DNA of 52,924 nucleotides. It comes from Pyxidicoccus xibeiensis (GTDB taxonomy: Bacteria; Myxococcota; Myxococcia; Myxococcales; Myxococcaceae). Numbering within the stretch: position 1 is the stretch's first letter; every line of letters begins with the position of its first letter. Positions 25,888-34,202 of the stretch are shown here, piece after piece. A program made the position numbers and the translations under genes. Under the pieces are notes generated by a model. It ran no database searches. It was not told where the DNA came from and saw only the letters and a program-made list of their open reading frames with translations. The stretch is from NCBI RefSeq assembly GCF_024198175.1, contig NZ_JAJVKV010000030.1, positions 1 to 52,924 on the forward strand, given 5' to 3'.

Positions 25888-26175
25888 ATGTTCTTGAAGC
25901 GTGCCGTCGTTGCCTGTGTCGCCGCCCTCGTGCTGGGCGGCTGCGGTGGTGAAGAGGCCGTGGAGCAGGTCCCTCCGCCTCCTGACGGATTCGACACCTC
26001 CGCGCAGGTCTGGCCTCCGAGCTGCAACAGCGTGAGCCCTTCGTGGGTGTGGCGCTTCTACGACCCGAATGGCCTCGAGGTGGGCCGGCACGAGTGCACG
26101 TGCGGCGTCCTGATGCGTTACGGGAAGCAGACGAACCGGACCGAGTACACCGTGCTGGCTGAGTGCGCGCGCTGA
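25888..26175 (+). CDS. Small hypothetical lipoprotein
   Basis: A 95-residue protein with a clear lipoprotein signal (lipobox LGGC, Cys 19) and AAGGAG before the ATG. The mature part has a Pro-rich start and three cysteines (SCNSV, HECTCG). The sequence WVWRFYDPNGLEVGRHECTC suggests a small disulfide-bonded domain. No family recognised. Confidence 0.65.
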   Translation: MFLKRAVVACVAALVLGGCGGEEAVEQVPPPPDGFDTSAQVWPPSCNSVSPSWVWRFYDPNGLEVGRHECTCGVLMRYGKQTNRTEYTVLAECAR

Positions 26176-26315
26176 GGCCCGGCGTGACGTGAGCCCGAGG
26201 TGACAGGTCCCCGCCCGGTGACGTCGAGCCGCGGCGGGCGACCGCTCATCGGCGGTCCGCGACCGGTCGCTGCCTTCCCATCCTTGTCGGGCACGCGACG
26301 TCCGATATTCGCGGC

Positions 26316-27461
26316 ATGCGACGCACCCTCCTGCTGCTGCTCATCGCCACGGCGGTCTGGCTCCCGGCGCTCCAGCTCTGCTTCCGGCCGGAAGACTCCC
26401 GCGAGCTGGTGCCCGCCCTCGCCGCCCGGCAGCGCGCGCTCGCCCTGAGGGACGACAGCCCCGAGCGGGAGCTGCTCCGGCAGAACAACCCCGAGTGGGA
26501 CCTGATGGTCCGCACCTTCTCGGTGCTCGCCTTCGCGAACCTCGCGCTGGAGGAGCCGGACCGCAAGGCGGAGCACCTGGCCGTCATCGACGCCGTGCTC
26601 GACCGCACGCTCCGCGACGAGCGCGGCAGGAGCGACACGTTCCTCCTGCCCTACGTCCACCACGCGCCGTTCCGAGACGCCCGGGGGCGCAGCCTCTTCG
26701 TCGACGGAGAAATCGCGCTCATGCTCGCCGCGCGCCAGCTGGTGGAGCCACGCGCGGACCTCGCGCCCCTGCTGCGTGAGCGCATCGACACCGTCGCCGG
26801 CCAGCTCGAGCGCGCGCCCATGCTCGCCGCCGAGAGCTACCCCGACGAGGGGTGGACGTTCTGCAACACCCTGGCGCTGGCGGCGCTCCGCCTCTCCGAC
26901 ACCGTCGACGGGAGGAACCACTCCAGCCTGAGCCGCCGCTGGGTGGCCTCGGCGCGCCAGCACCTGGTCGACGCGAAGACCGGGCTGCTCGTCTCCAGCT
27001 TCACCTTCGATGGCGCCACGCTCGACGGCCCGGAGGGCTCGTCCCTGTGGCTCTCGGCCCATCTGCTCCAGCTGGTCGACACGGACTTCGCGAAGGACCA
27101 GTACCAGCGGGCGCGCCGCGCGCTCATTGGCCAGGCGCTCGGCTTCGCCTGGGCGGCGGAGTGGCCGGAAGGCGCTCGCAACGCACAGGACGTGGACTCC
27201 GGCCCCACCATTCCCCTGGTGAATGCGAATGCGGGCTCCAGCGGACTGGCGCTCGTGGGCGCGGCGGCCTTCGACGACGCTCCGCTGCTGTCCGGGCTCG
27301 TCACCAGCCTCCGCTTCGCCGCGTTCCCCATCAGGGACGACACAGGCCTCCGCTTCGCCGCGGGCAATACGCTCGCGGATGCCGTGCTGCTGTACTCACT
27401 CGTCGAAGGACCCCTCTGGCGCAAGGCGCTGGAAGTCCGCCCGCTGGAGGCGCTCCAATGA
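26316..27461 (+). CDS. Exported alpha-helical protein, possibly linalool-dehydratase-like fold
   Basis: A 381-residue protein with an N-terminal hydrophobic segment (LLLLLIATAVWLPALQLCF) that could be a signal or anchor. The rest is a chain of helix pairs consistent with an alpha/alpha toroid: NNPEWDLMVRTFSVLAFANL, VDGEIALMLAARQLVE, DEGWTFCNTLALAALRLSDT, SSLWLSAHLLQLVD. A loop with DVDSGPTIPLVNANAGSSG follows. This order resembles the linalool dehydratase/isomerase superfamily, but the match is from memory of the fold pattern and is weak. Its stop overlaps the start of the next small membrane-protein gene (ATGA), so the two form an operon. Confidence 0.6.
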   Translation: MRRTLLLLLIATAVWLPALQLCFRPEDSRELVPALAARQRALALRDDSPERELLRQNNPEWDLMVRTFSVLAFANLALEEPDRKAEHLAVIDAVLDRTLRDERGRSDTFLLPYVHHAPFRDARGRSLFVDGEIALMLAARQLVEPRADLAPLLRERIDTVAGQLERAPMLAAESYPDEGWTFCNTLALAALRLSDTVDGRNHSSLSRRWVASARQHLVDAKTGLLVSSFTFDGATLDGPEGSSLWLSAHLLQLVDTDFAKDQYQRARRALIGQALGFAWAAEWPEGARNAQDVDSGPTIPLVNANAGSSGLALVGAAAFDDAPLLSGLVTSLRFAAFPIRDDTGLRFAAGNTLADAVLLYSLVEGPLWRKALEVRPLEALQ

Positions 27462-27709
27462 AACCCGGTCCCCTGATTCGAGCCGCGCTGCTGATGGCCG
27501 CGCTCTTCCTGCTGCTGCACCTGCTCGGAGGCCGCCAGTACGTGGGCATCCTCTCGGGTACCCGGGACGGCGGCCTCTTCGGGCTGGGCTTCGGCGTCGC
27601 CTACGCGCTGAGCTGGTTCAGCGCGGTGCTGCTGGCCCCCATCTTCCTGCTCGCGGGGCTGGCGGACCTCTCGCTCCGCCGCAGCCAGCGAAGGAGCGGA
27701 GCCCGCTGA
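27458..27709 (+). CDS. Small two-helix membrane protein
   Basis: An 83-residue protein with two hydrophobic helices: AALLMAALFLLLHLLG, and a longer one ending AVLLAPIFLLAGLADLSL. The basic C-terminus RRSQRRSGAR suggests it is cytoplasmic. The ATG overlaps the stop of the preceding gene by four bases, a typical sign of translational coupling, so it probably works with that protein. No family recognised. Confidence 0.65.
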   Translation: MKPGPLIRAALLMAALFLLLHLLGGRQYVGILSGTRDGGLFGLGFGVAYALSWFSAVLLAPIFLLAGLADLSLRRSQRRSGAR

Positions 27710-27724
27710 CGCGCTCCACGTCGC

Positions 27725-29055
27725 TCAGTTCCGGGTGAGGCGCAGGTCATCCACCTGGATCCACGTGTCACCGTTGTTCGCCCACATCCCCACGAACAGC
27801 TCCACGCTGTGGTTGGCGCCGGAGTTGAAGGTGACGCTGAGCTGCGTGTAGCTGCCCAGTGGCTGGGTGAAGTGTGTCTCGCCCAGGATGGGGCCGCCCT
27901 TCAGCAGCCGCGCGCCGAAGTAGCCATCGTCGTGGTTTCCGGACGTCTTGACCCACCCCGTCAGCGTGTAGCTCGTGTTGGGCGTCACGCCGACCTCCTG
28001 CTTGATGGCGTTCCACCCGCTGCTGTTCCGGACCCAGGCGTTGTTCGCGCCCGTCCGCGCGAAGCCGAGCCCACGGTCGATGCCCGCGGTGCCGTCGACA
28101 TACCAGGGCGAGGTCGCCGTCGCGGAGGACTGCTGCTCGAAGCCCGGCTGAGCGACCAGGTTGGCGCCGCGCACGAGGCTGACGTCTACGTCATCAGGAA
28201 GCGGCCGAACGTGGCGTTGTAGGAGACGGACAGCTCTCCGGCGATGCCGATGGCCACGGGGCGGGCTGCGGCCTGGGACGTGGACCAGCCATTGCCGTCC
28301 CAGTAGCGGTACGCGTTGATATCGAGGAGCGCGTTCTCCGGCACACGAGCCAGGTGCACGTTGCCGAAGCGGCCATTCGGCGTGCCGTACAGGTAGACGA
28401 AGCCGCCGTTGCGGACCATGGCCCCCATCTGGAAGGGGTGCGACCAGGAGGCGTTGTTCTGCCACCGCGCGCTCGGGTGCTTCACCCAGTTCTGGCCGTT
28501 GTCGTCCGAGTACGCGATGCCCGCGTAGTTCGTGAACCACATGCCCGGGTCGCCCCAGTGGTGGACGGACATGTAGTGGATGTAGTGCCGCGAGCCCACG
28601 GTGATGCCCGCCGTGGGGATGACGGTGATTTCGTCGTTGTTGATCTTCCTCGACGGCAGGACCTCCTTCGCGTGGCGCGCGGAGTCCTGGATCATCGTGG
28701 AGAAGGTGAGCCCGTTCGACAGGGTGGTGTCGGAGGAGCGTGCGAGCACGTTGCTGCGCCATCCACCGCCGCAGCCGCCGTTGCCGCACCACCCCACGCC
28801 AAAGGTGTCGCCGAACAAGACGAAGACCTCGCCGCCGCCCTTGTCCCAGACGATGCCGAGGTCCGTCCCGTACACCTCATAGTTCGTGTGCGTCTGGTTC
28901 GGGTTCGGCAGCAGCTCTCCGGCGGGCGTCGCGCCCGTCACGCGGGAGACCTTCGTCACGCCCGTCGGAGTCACCGCGCCCGCGCTGCCCGCGAAGGCGA
29001 GCACCAGCACGGCCTGAACCAGCAACGACCGCTCCCACCGCTTGATGTGGCCCAT
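27725..29055 (-). pseudogene. DUF4185 protein with carbohydrate-binding end, broken in the middle
   Basis: The 5' part (29055 to 28186) encodes 289 residues: a signal peptide (LVLAFAGSAGA), then a DUF4185 beta-propeller-like domain (DLGIVWDKGGGEVFVLFGDT, YMSVHHWGDPGMWFTNYAGI, ARVPENALLDINAYRYWDGN), stopping at FGRFLMT. The frame one base away then continues at once with NLVAQPGFEQQ and a carbohydrate-binding jelly-roll (SYTLTGWVKTSGNHDDGYFG, VELFVGMWANNGDTWIQVDD). It ends at 27725. DUF4185 domains usually continue beyond the FLMTY region, so an internal deletion with a frame change is more likely than a single-base error. The truncated first part could still be made and secreted. Confidence 0.7.
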
Positions 29056-29184
29056 CTCTCCGTCCGCCTCTCTGGCCGCCAGGACGCGGCCGGAACACGG
29101 AGGGATGAGCCCTCATGTTTACTGGTTTATCCAGAAAGAACGGGCTGCAACCGGCACCGCTCAACACCCGGGCGGAGGCGACAA

Positions 29185-29934
29185 TCAGATCTGCGCCATG
29201 CCGCCATCGACGAACAGCTCGATGCCGGTCACGAAGCTGCTGTCGTCCGAGGCGAGGAAGGTGGCGGCCTTCGCCACCTCATCCGGGTCCGCCATGCGCC
29301 CCATCGGGATGGAGGCGGTGAGGATGGACTTGAACTGCTGAAGCTCCTGCGCGTTGCTCGCGAGGCCGTTGATGCCGGGAGTCTCCGTGCCTCCGGGGCT
29401 CAGGGCGTTGACGCGGATGCGGCGCTCCCTGAGGTCGAGCGTCCACGTCCGCGCGAACGAGCGGACAGCGGCCTTCGTCGCGCTGTAGACGCTGAACGCT
29501 GGCGCTCCCTTCGAAGCCGCGGTGGAGGCATTGAGGATGACGGACGCGCCGTCGACCAGGAGCGGCAGCGCCTTCTGCACCGTGAAGAGCAGGCCCTTCA
29601 CGTTCGAGCCGAACGTCTTGTCGAAGTGCTCCTCGGTGATGGCGCCCAGCGGCGCGAACTCACCCCCTCCGGCATTCGCGAAGAGGATGTCGATGCGGCC
29701 CTTCTGCTGCTTGACCACCGCGTACAGCCGGTCCAGGTCCGCGAGGTTGGCGACGTCTCCCTGGACACCGGTGACGTTGTCCCCAATCGCCTTCACGGCT
29801 GCATCCAGCTCCGCCTGGCGCCTGCCGGTGATGAAGACCTGCGCACCCTCCGCGACGAACCGCTTCGCCGTCGCCAGGCCGATACCGCTGGTGCCACCGG
29901 TGATGACCGCGACCTTTCCACTCAGCTTCTTCAT
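29185..29934 (-). CDS. Short-chain dehydrogenase/reductase
   Basis: A 249-residue classical SDR. Cofactor motif TGGTSGIG (about residues 11-18), NAGGG after the fourth strand, catalytic Ser in ILNASTAAS, YSATK with the catalytic Tyr and Lys, and the C-terminal ELFVDGGMAQI. The Arg in ITGRRQAELD suggests NADPH use. Start 29934 has GGAGAAGG upstream and begins the fold; in-frame upstream ATGs would run through the operator region. It is divergent from a TetR-family repressor with a palindrome between them, so it is probably an inducible detoxification reductase. Confidence 0.85.
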   Translation of the reverse strand: MKKLSGKVAVITGGTSGIGLATAKRFVAEGAQVFITGRRQAELDAAVKAIGDNVTGVQGDVANLADLDRLYAVVKQQKGRIDILFANAGGGEFAPLGAITEEHFDKTFGSNVKGLLFTVQKALPLLVDGASVILNASTAASKGAPAFSVYSATKAAVRSFARTWTLDLRERRIRVNALSPGGTETPGINGLASNAQELQQFKSILTASIPMGRMADPDEVAKAATFLASDDSSFVTGIELFVDGGMAQI

Positions 29935-30017
29935 GACCTTCTCCCCGGGTGCTGGCTCGGGCCGCCCGCCTGACTGGCGAGCGGCAGGTCGCTCTGGGAT
30001 AATGATGATGGGCGACA

Positions 30018-30053
30018 TTGTTTTTAAATGACGACCGTCATTATTGAAGTCAA
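30018..30053. promoter_or_regulatory. TetR operator within overlapping divergent promoters
   Basis: AATGACG-AC-CGTCATT (30027-30042) is a palindrome with perfect seven-base arms, typical of TetR-family operators. On the minus strand TTGACT (revcomp of 30048-30053) is a plausible -35 for the SDR gene. On the plus strand TTGTTT (30018-30023) followed 17-18 bases later by a TATTGA-like box could serve the regulator. A bound dimer would block both. The palindrome is seen; the promoter assignments are inferred. Confidence 0.65.
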
Positions 30054-30079
30054 GAGAACCTGCGGGGAGGCGGAGCGCG

Positions 30080-30682
30080 ATGCGACTTTCGAAGGAGCAG
30101 GCAGCACGGAACCGGCAGACCATCCTCGACACGGCGGCCCGGCTGTTTCGCGAGCGCGGCATCGATGGAGTGGGCGTGGCGGACCTCATGAAGGAGGCGG
30201 GCTTCACGCACGGGGGCTTCTACAACCACTTCGCTTCCAAGGAAGCGCTGGCCGCCGAGGCGTGTGGCTCGGCGTTCGACAGGGCGCTGGCGACGCTGGT
30301 GTCGGAGATAGAGCAGGACCCGAGCCGTGACGGCTTGGCGGTGGCGCGATACCTGGACCACTACCTCTCGCCCGCGCACCGGGACGACCCGAGCGGCGGC
30401 TGCCCGACGGCCGCGCTCGCAGTAGATGTCGGAAGACAGGGTGAGTCGGTCCAGGCGTCCTATTCGGCCGGAATCGAGGCGCTGCTGGGCATCCTCGTCA
30501 ACCACCTGCCGAGGCTGAAGTCCGGCAAGAAGGCGGCCGAGCCCGCCGTCGCCCGCGAGCAGGCCCTCAGGACGTTGAGCGAGATGGTCGGTGCCGTGGT
30601 GCTGGCCCGGGCAGTGGCCGATGCCAATCCCGCCCTCTCCGACGAAATCCTCGAGGCCAGCCGGCGACAGTTCGGCCGCTGA
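30080..30682 (+). CDS. TetR/AcrR-family transcriptional repressor
   Basis: A 200-residue regulator. N-terminal helix-turn-helix: RQTILDTAARLFRERGIDGV, then VADLMKEAGFTHGGFYNHFA and SKEALAAEA. The ligand-binding C-terminal domain includes GGCPTAALAVDVGRQ, a phrase common in TetR proteins that sit beside reductases. Start 30080 has GGGAGG ten bases upstream. It probably represses itself and the divergent SDR gene through the palindrome at 30027-30042, with release by an unknown ligand. Confidence 0.9.
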   Translation: MRLSKEQAARNRQTILDTAARLFRERGIDGVGVADLMKEAGFTHGGFYNHFASKEALAAEACGSAFDRALATLVSEIEQDPSRDGLAVARYLDHYLSPAHRDDPSGGCPTAALAVDVGRQGESVQASYSAGIEALLGILVNHLPRLKSGKKAAEPAVAREQALRTLSEMVGAVVLARAVADANPALSDEILEASRRQFGR

Positions 30683-30699
30683 GGGCCTTCGGAGGCCCT
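30682..30699. terminator. Perfect stem-loop between convergent tetR and rmlB genes
   Basis: AGGGCCT (30682-30688) and AGGCCCT (30693-30699) form a perfect seven-base stem with a TCGG loop, starting at the last base of the tetR stop codon. The gene on the other strand ends 35 bases away, so the hairpin may terminate both. The following T-tract is only one or two bases. Confidence 0.5.
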
Positions 30700-30734
30700 T
30701 CCAATACACGACGCGCCCGGCCCGACATGGGCGC

Positions 30735-31760
30735 TCAGGCCTTGCCCTGCAGCCGGGTCTTGTACTGGGTGTCGAAGTACTGGCGATACGCGCCGCTCGT
30801 GACCCGCTCCCACCAGGCGCGGTGCTCGACGTACCACTTCACCGTGTCCGCGAGGCCCTGCTCGAAGGTGTGCGCGGGCGTCCAGCCCAGCTCCGTGCGC
30901 ATCTTCGTCGGGTCGATGGCGTAGCGCCGGTCATGCCCGGGGCGGTCCTTCACGTACTGGATGAGGGACTCCGGCTTGCCCACCAGCCCGAGGATGGCCT
31001 TGACGATCTCGATGTTCTTCCGCTCCGCGCCACCGCCGATGTTGTAGACCTCGCCGGCCTTGCCCTTCTCCAGCGCGCGCAGCAGCGCCTGGCAGTGGTC
31101 CTCCACATGGAGCCAGTCGCGCACGTTGGCCCCGTCGCCGTAGACGGGCAGCGGCTTGTCGTGCAGCGCATTGACCACCATCAGGGGAATCAGCTTCTCG
31201 GGGAACTGGTAGCGCCCGTAGTTGTTCGAGCAACGCGTCACCACCACGTCCATCTTGAACGTGTGGTGGTACGCCAGGGCGATGAGGTCAGAGCTCGTCT
31301 TGCTGGCCGAGTACGGACTGGAGGGCTGCAGCGGCGAGGTCTCCGTGAAGGCGCCCGTGGGCCCCAGCGAGCCGTACACCTCGTCGGTGGAGACCATCAG
31401 GAAGCGCTTGATGCCGCGCGCACGGGACGCCTCCAGCAGCTGCTGGGTGCCCAGCACGTTGGTGGTGATGAAGACCTCGGGGCCGAGGATGGAGCGGTCC
31501 ACGTGGCTCTCGGCGGCCAGGTGCATCACCGCGTCAATGGAGTGCACCGTCATCAAGTGCTCCATCAGCTCGCGGTTGCCGATGTCGCCCCGGACGAAGA
31601 CGTGCTTCGGGTCACCCTCCAGCTCGGAGAGGTTCTCGAGGTTGCCCGCGTACGTGAGCTTGTCGAGGTTGACCACCGTCCAGTCCGGCCGCTCGCGCCG
31701 CAGGTACTTCACGAGGTTGGAGCCGATGAAGCCACAGCCACCTGTCACCAGTACGTTCAT
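30735..31760 (-). CDS. rmlB: dTDP-glucose 4,6-dehydratase
   Basis: A 341-residue extended SDR that converts dTDP-glucose to dTDP-4-keto-6-deoxyglucose, the branch point for rhamnose and other deoxysugars. Motifs: GGCGFIGSN at the N-terminus, LDKLTYAGNLENL, HLAAESHVDRSI, VSTDEVYGSLG with the catalytic Thr-Asp-Glu, PYSASKTSSD with the YxxxK pair, RCSNNYGRYQFPEKLIPLMV, and RPGHDRRYAID. These are specific for RmlB. The start at 31760 is fixed by the N-terminal motif; the ribosome-binding site is weak. It is divergent from a glycosyltransferase gene, suggesting that it supplies a sugar for the surface polysaccharide made by this region. Confidence 0.95.
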   Translation of the reverse strand: MNVLVTGGCGFIGSNLVKYLRRERPDWTVVNLDKLTYAGNLENLSELEGDPKHVFVRGDIGNRELMEHLMTVHSIDAVMHLAAESHVDRSILGPEVFITTNVLGTQQLLEASRARGIKRFLMVSTDEVYGSLGPTGAFTETSPLQPSSPYSASKTSSDLIALAYHHTFKMDVVVTRCSNNYGRYQFPEKLIPLMVVNALHDKPLPVYGDGANVRDWLHVEDHCQALLRALEKGKAGEVYNIGGGAERKNIEIVKAILGLVGKPESLIQYVKDRPGHDRRYAIDPTKMRTELGWTPAHTFEQGLADTVKWYVEHRAWWERVTSGAYRQYFDTQYKTRLQGKA

Positions 31761-31886
31761 GTCCCGTGGGCCTCGAGTGCTCGGAAAGGAGGGTGTCCGC
31801 TGCGTATCGGAGGGGTCTCCCACCGTCAAGGCGCCGAGGGGCTCGGGCTTGTGTGCTCGCCCCTCGCGGCGGTAAGGGAGCCGGGC

Positions 31887-33524
31887 GTGAATGCACAGCG
31901 ACGCAGCCCTCCGGGCGACGGGCCCCGGGAAATCCACCAGCTCCTCCCGCGGCTCGCCTGGGGCGACGCGGTGGGCAACCAGGTGCGCTACCTCCAGGGC
32001 CTGCTGCGCCGCTGGGGCTACGCCTCCGACATCTACGCCGAGGCGTGGGACGACGCCTGCAAGGACCAGGTGCGGCCGGTGCGCGAGTACACGCGCTCGG
32101 CCAGCCGGGACGCGGTGCTCGTGGTGCACCACAGCTTCGAGTCGCGCCTGGTGCCACTCATTGCACGGGCCCCCGGGCGGAAGGTGCTCGTCTACCACAA
32201 CGTGACGCCCGCCCGGCTGTTCGAGGGCTTCGAGCGCAAGGTGGCCGCCGCGTGTGACGCCGCGAGGGACGAGCTGCTGGCCCTGCGGCCTCACGTGGAA
32301 TGCGCGTTCGCCTACTCGCGCTTCAGCGCGGAGGAGCTGGTAGCGGCGGGGTATCCCAACGTCTCCGTGCTGCCGTTCGCCATCGACTGGAGTGCGTTCG
32401 ACACGGCGCCGGACCCGGTGCTCCAGGCGGAGCTGAGCGACGGCTGCGCCAACGTGCTCTTCGTGGGCCGCGCGGTGCCGAGCAAGAAGGTGGATGACGT
32501 GCTGCGCGTCTTCACCGCGTACCAGCGGCTGTACCAGCCGCGCAGCCGGCTCGTGGTCGCCGGGTACCTGCACCGCGACGGCGCGTATGGCGCGTACCTG
32601 CATGGACTTAAGGACGTGCTCGGCGCGGAGCGCGTCCGCTTCGTCGGCCGGGTCAGCGCGGCGCAGCTCTCCGCGTGCTTCGCCACCGCATCCGCGTACC
32701 TGTCCATGAGCCGGCACGAGGGCTTCGGCGTGCCGCTGCTGGAGGCCATGTACCGGGGCGTGCCCGTGGTGGCCTACGGCGCCGCGGCCGTGCCGGAGAC
32801 GATGGGCGGCGCGGGGCTCGCCACGCTGTCGGATGACCCGCGCGACGTGGCGGAGCTACTCGCCGTGCTGGAGCGGAGCTCCTCGCTGCGAGGCCAGGTC
32901 GTCGCCGCCCAGCGCGAGCGGCTGGACTCCCTCTCGCAGGAGGCCGTGGCCGAGCAGGTGCGCGTGGCATTCCAGGGCGTGCTCTCCGGGCAGATTTCGT
33001 CTCCGGCGCCTTCGACTCCGGCCGCCTCGGTAGAGCTGGTCTGCCCCGGCTTCACCGTGCGGCCGGAGGCCCCCATGTCACGGCTGGCCCGGCAGCTCGC
33101 TGAGCGGCTGCCCGGTGCGCGCATCCTCGCGCTGAGGCCTCGTGGCGCGGAGCCATCGCTGGAGCTCGGCCCCGAGGCCATGGATGGAGTGCCCGTGTGG
33201 CACTTCACGCCGGACCAGCCGCCTGGGCGTGGGAGCGAGCCACTGCCGGGGGCTTCTTCGCTGGAGACCGCGGTACGTGTGTCCTCCGCGCCGGTGGTGC
33301 TGCTCGGAGCGGAGACGGTGAGCGCCCAGGCGGTGCTGCAGCACGTGAAGCCACGCGCCTGGGGAGTTCACGAGGCCTCGCTCCCCGCGTCCCTCCTGGA
33401 GCCGGCGCGCCAGCACCTGGACAGACGGCTGGTGAAGCTGGAGCCCTCGCGTCCCGAGCAGGCCGTGCGTGCGCTATTGAGCGCCCTGCCCTCCTCTCTT
33501 GCCGGAGTCTCTCGTGCGACCTGA
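31887..33524 (+). CDS. GT4-type glycosyltransferase with C-terminal extension
   Basis: A 545-residue protein starting at GTG 31887, with AGGGAG upstream. The N-terminal GT-B half begins IHQLLPRLAWGDAVGNQVRY. The C-terminal half has NVLFVGRAVPSKKVDDVLRV, SAYLSMSRHEGFGVPLLEAM with the E-x7-E nucleotide-sugar motif, and GVPVVAYGAAAVPETMGG. After about residue 370 an extra segment of about 170 residues has no recognised domain (VELVCPGFTVRPEAPMSRLA onward). It is followed, with an 11-base overlap, by a small protein sharing a helical motif with the WbgA-like enzyme. Donor and acceptor are unknown; a role in O-antigen or similar polysaccharide is inferred from context. Confidence 0.85.
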   Translation: MNAQRRSPPGDGPREIHQLLPRLAWGDAVGNQVRYLQGLLRRWGYASDIYAEAWDDACKDQVRPVREYTRSASRDAVLVVHHSFESRLVPLIARAPGRKVLVYHNVTPARLFEGFERKVAAACDAARDELLALRPHVECAFAYSRFSAEELVAAGYPNVSVLPFAIDWSAFDTAPDPVLQAELSDGCANVLFVGRAVPSKKVDDVLRVFTAYQRLYQPRSRLVVAGYLHRDGAYGAYLHGLKDVLGAERVRFVGRVSAAQLSACFATASAYLSMSRHEGFGVPLLEAMYRGVPVVAYGAAAVPETMGGAGLATLSDDPRDVAELLAVLERSSSLRGQVVAAQRERLDSLSQEAVAEQVRVAFQGVLSGQISSPAPSTPAASVELVCPGFTVRPEAPMSRLARQLAERLPGARILALRPRGAEPSLELGPEAMDGVPVWHFTPDQPPGRGSEPLPGASSLETAVRVSSAPVVLLGAETVSAQAVLQHVKPRAWGVHEASLPASLLEPARQHLDRRLVKLEPSRPEQAVRALLSALPSSLAGVSRAT

Positions 33525-34059
33525 AGACCTGCTCACCCGCGCGCCCTCGGCGGATGCCGTGGCGCGTGAGACGCGGAAGCTGCCCCGCCCGTCGGAGGAA
33601 GCGAACGAGACGCTGCGCCGCGCACTGGAGGCCGCCGCCCGCCCGCCGACGCCCGCACCCTGGCCGGCGCTGCTCCAGGAAGCGCGCGGGAAGATGGACA
33701 GCCGCTACGCCGAGCCGGCGACGTCCCACCGCGGCGGCGTCGCGGGTCCGGCGCTGGTGCTGGCCAAGCGCGCCTTCCGGCTCGTGTTCCAGCCCTTCAT
33801 CAACGAGGCGCTGAGGAAGCAGGTCGAGTTCAACGAGTCCATCCTCGACGCGCTCGCCACCATCCACGACGTGCAGCGCGAGCACGCGCGCACCCAGGCC
33901 GCGTGGCGGCAGGAGCTGGAGCACCGGCTGGCCCGCCTCGAGTCGGCGGCGGGGACAGGCCCCTCGGGGCCCGCCGACGCGGCCACCCCCTCCGAGCCCC
34001 TGCCTCGTGAGCAACCTGCTCGGGGCCAGCGCCGGAAGAAGGCCCCTCCGGGCATCTGA
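33514..34059 (+). CDS. Small helical partner of the glycosyltransferase
   Basis: A 181-residue cytoplasmic protein. Start: GTG 33514 with GGAG seven bases upstream and an 11-base overlap with the glycosyltransferase gene; a TTG at 33499 is an alternative. The middle part contains KRAFRLVFQPFINEALRKQV then EFNESILDALATIHDVQREH, a helix carrying the pattern LRxQxxFN. The same pattern occurs three times in the N-terminal region of the WbgA-like glycosyltransferase nearby. It ends in a predicted coiled coil (RTQAAWRQELEHRLARLESA) and a Pro/Lys-rich tail. It probably binds or positions a glycosyltransferase; that is inferred. Confidence 0.65.
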   Translation: MRPEDLLTRAPSADAVARETRKLPRPSEEANETLRRALEAAARPPTPAPWPALLQEARGKMDSRYAEPATSHRGGVAGPALVLAKRAFRLVFQPFINEALRKQVEFNESILDALATIHDVQREHARTQAAWRQELEHRLARLESAAGTGPSGPADAATPSEPLPREQPARGQRRKKAPPGI

Positions 34060-34071
34060 CTGTCGGAACGA

Positions 34072-34099
34072 CGCGTCGCGAACCCGCTCCAGCGACGCG
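34072..34099. terminator. Weak hairpin after glycosyltransferase operon
   Basis: CGCGTCGC (34072-34079) and GCGACGCG (34092-34099) are perfect eight-base arms with a 12-base loop, 13 bases after the stop of the small helical protein. No T-tract follows. It lies in the 143-base convergent gap before the ELWxxDGT gene. Confidence 0.35.
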
Positions 34100-34202
34100 G
34101 GCTCGAGGGCTCCCCACCCGCTCGCACTACGCCCTCATCCCCGCCCCCCTGAGCGAGCCCCATTCGGGCATGAGACGACAGCCGGTCTGGGGCAGGTCGT
34201 AC

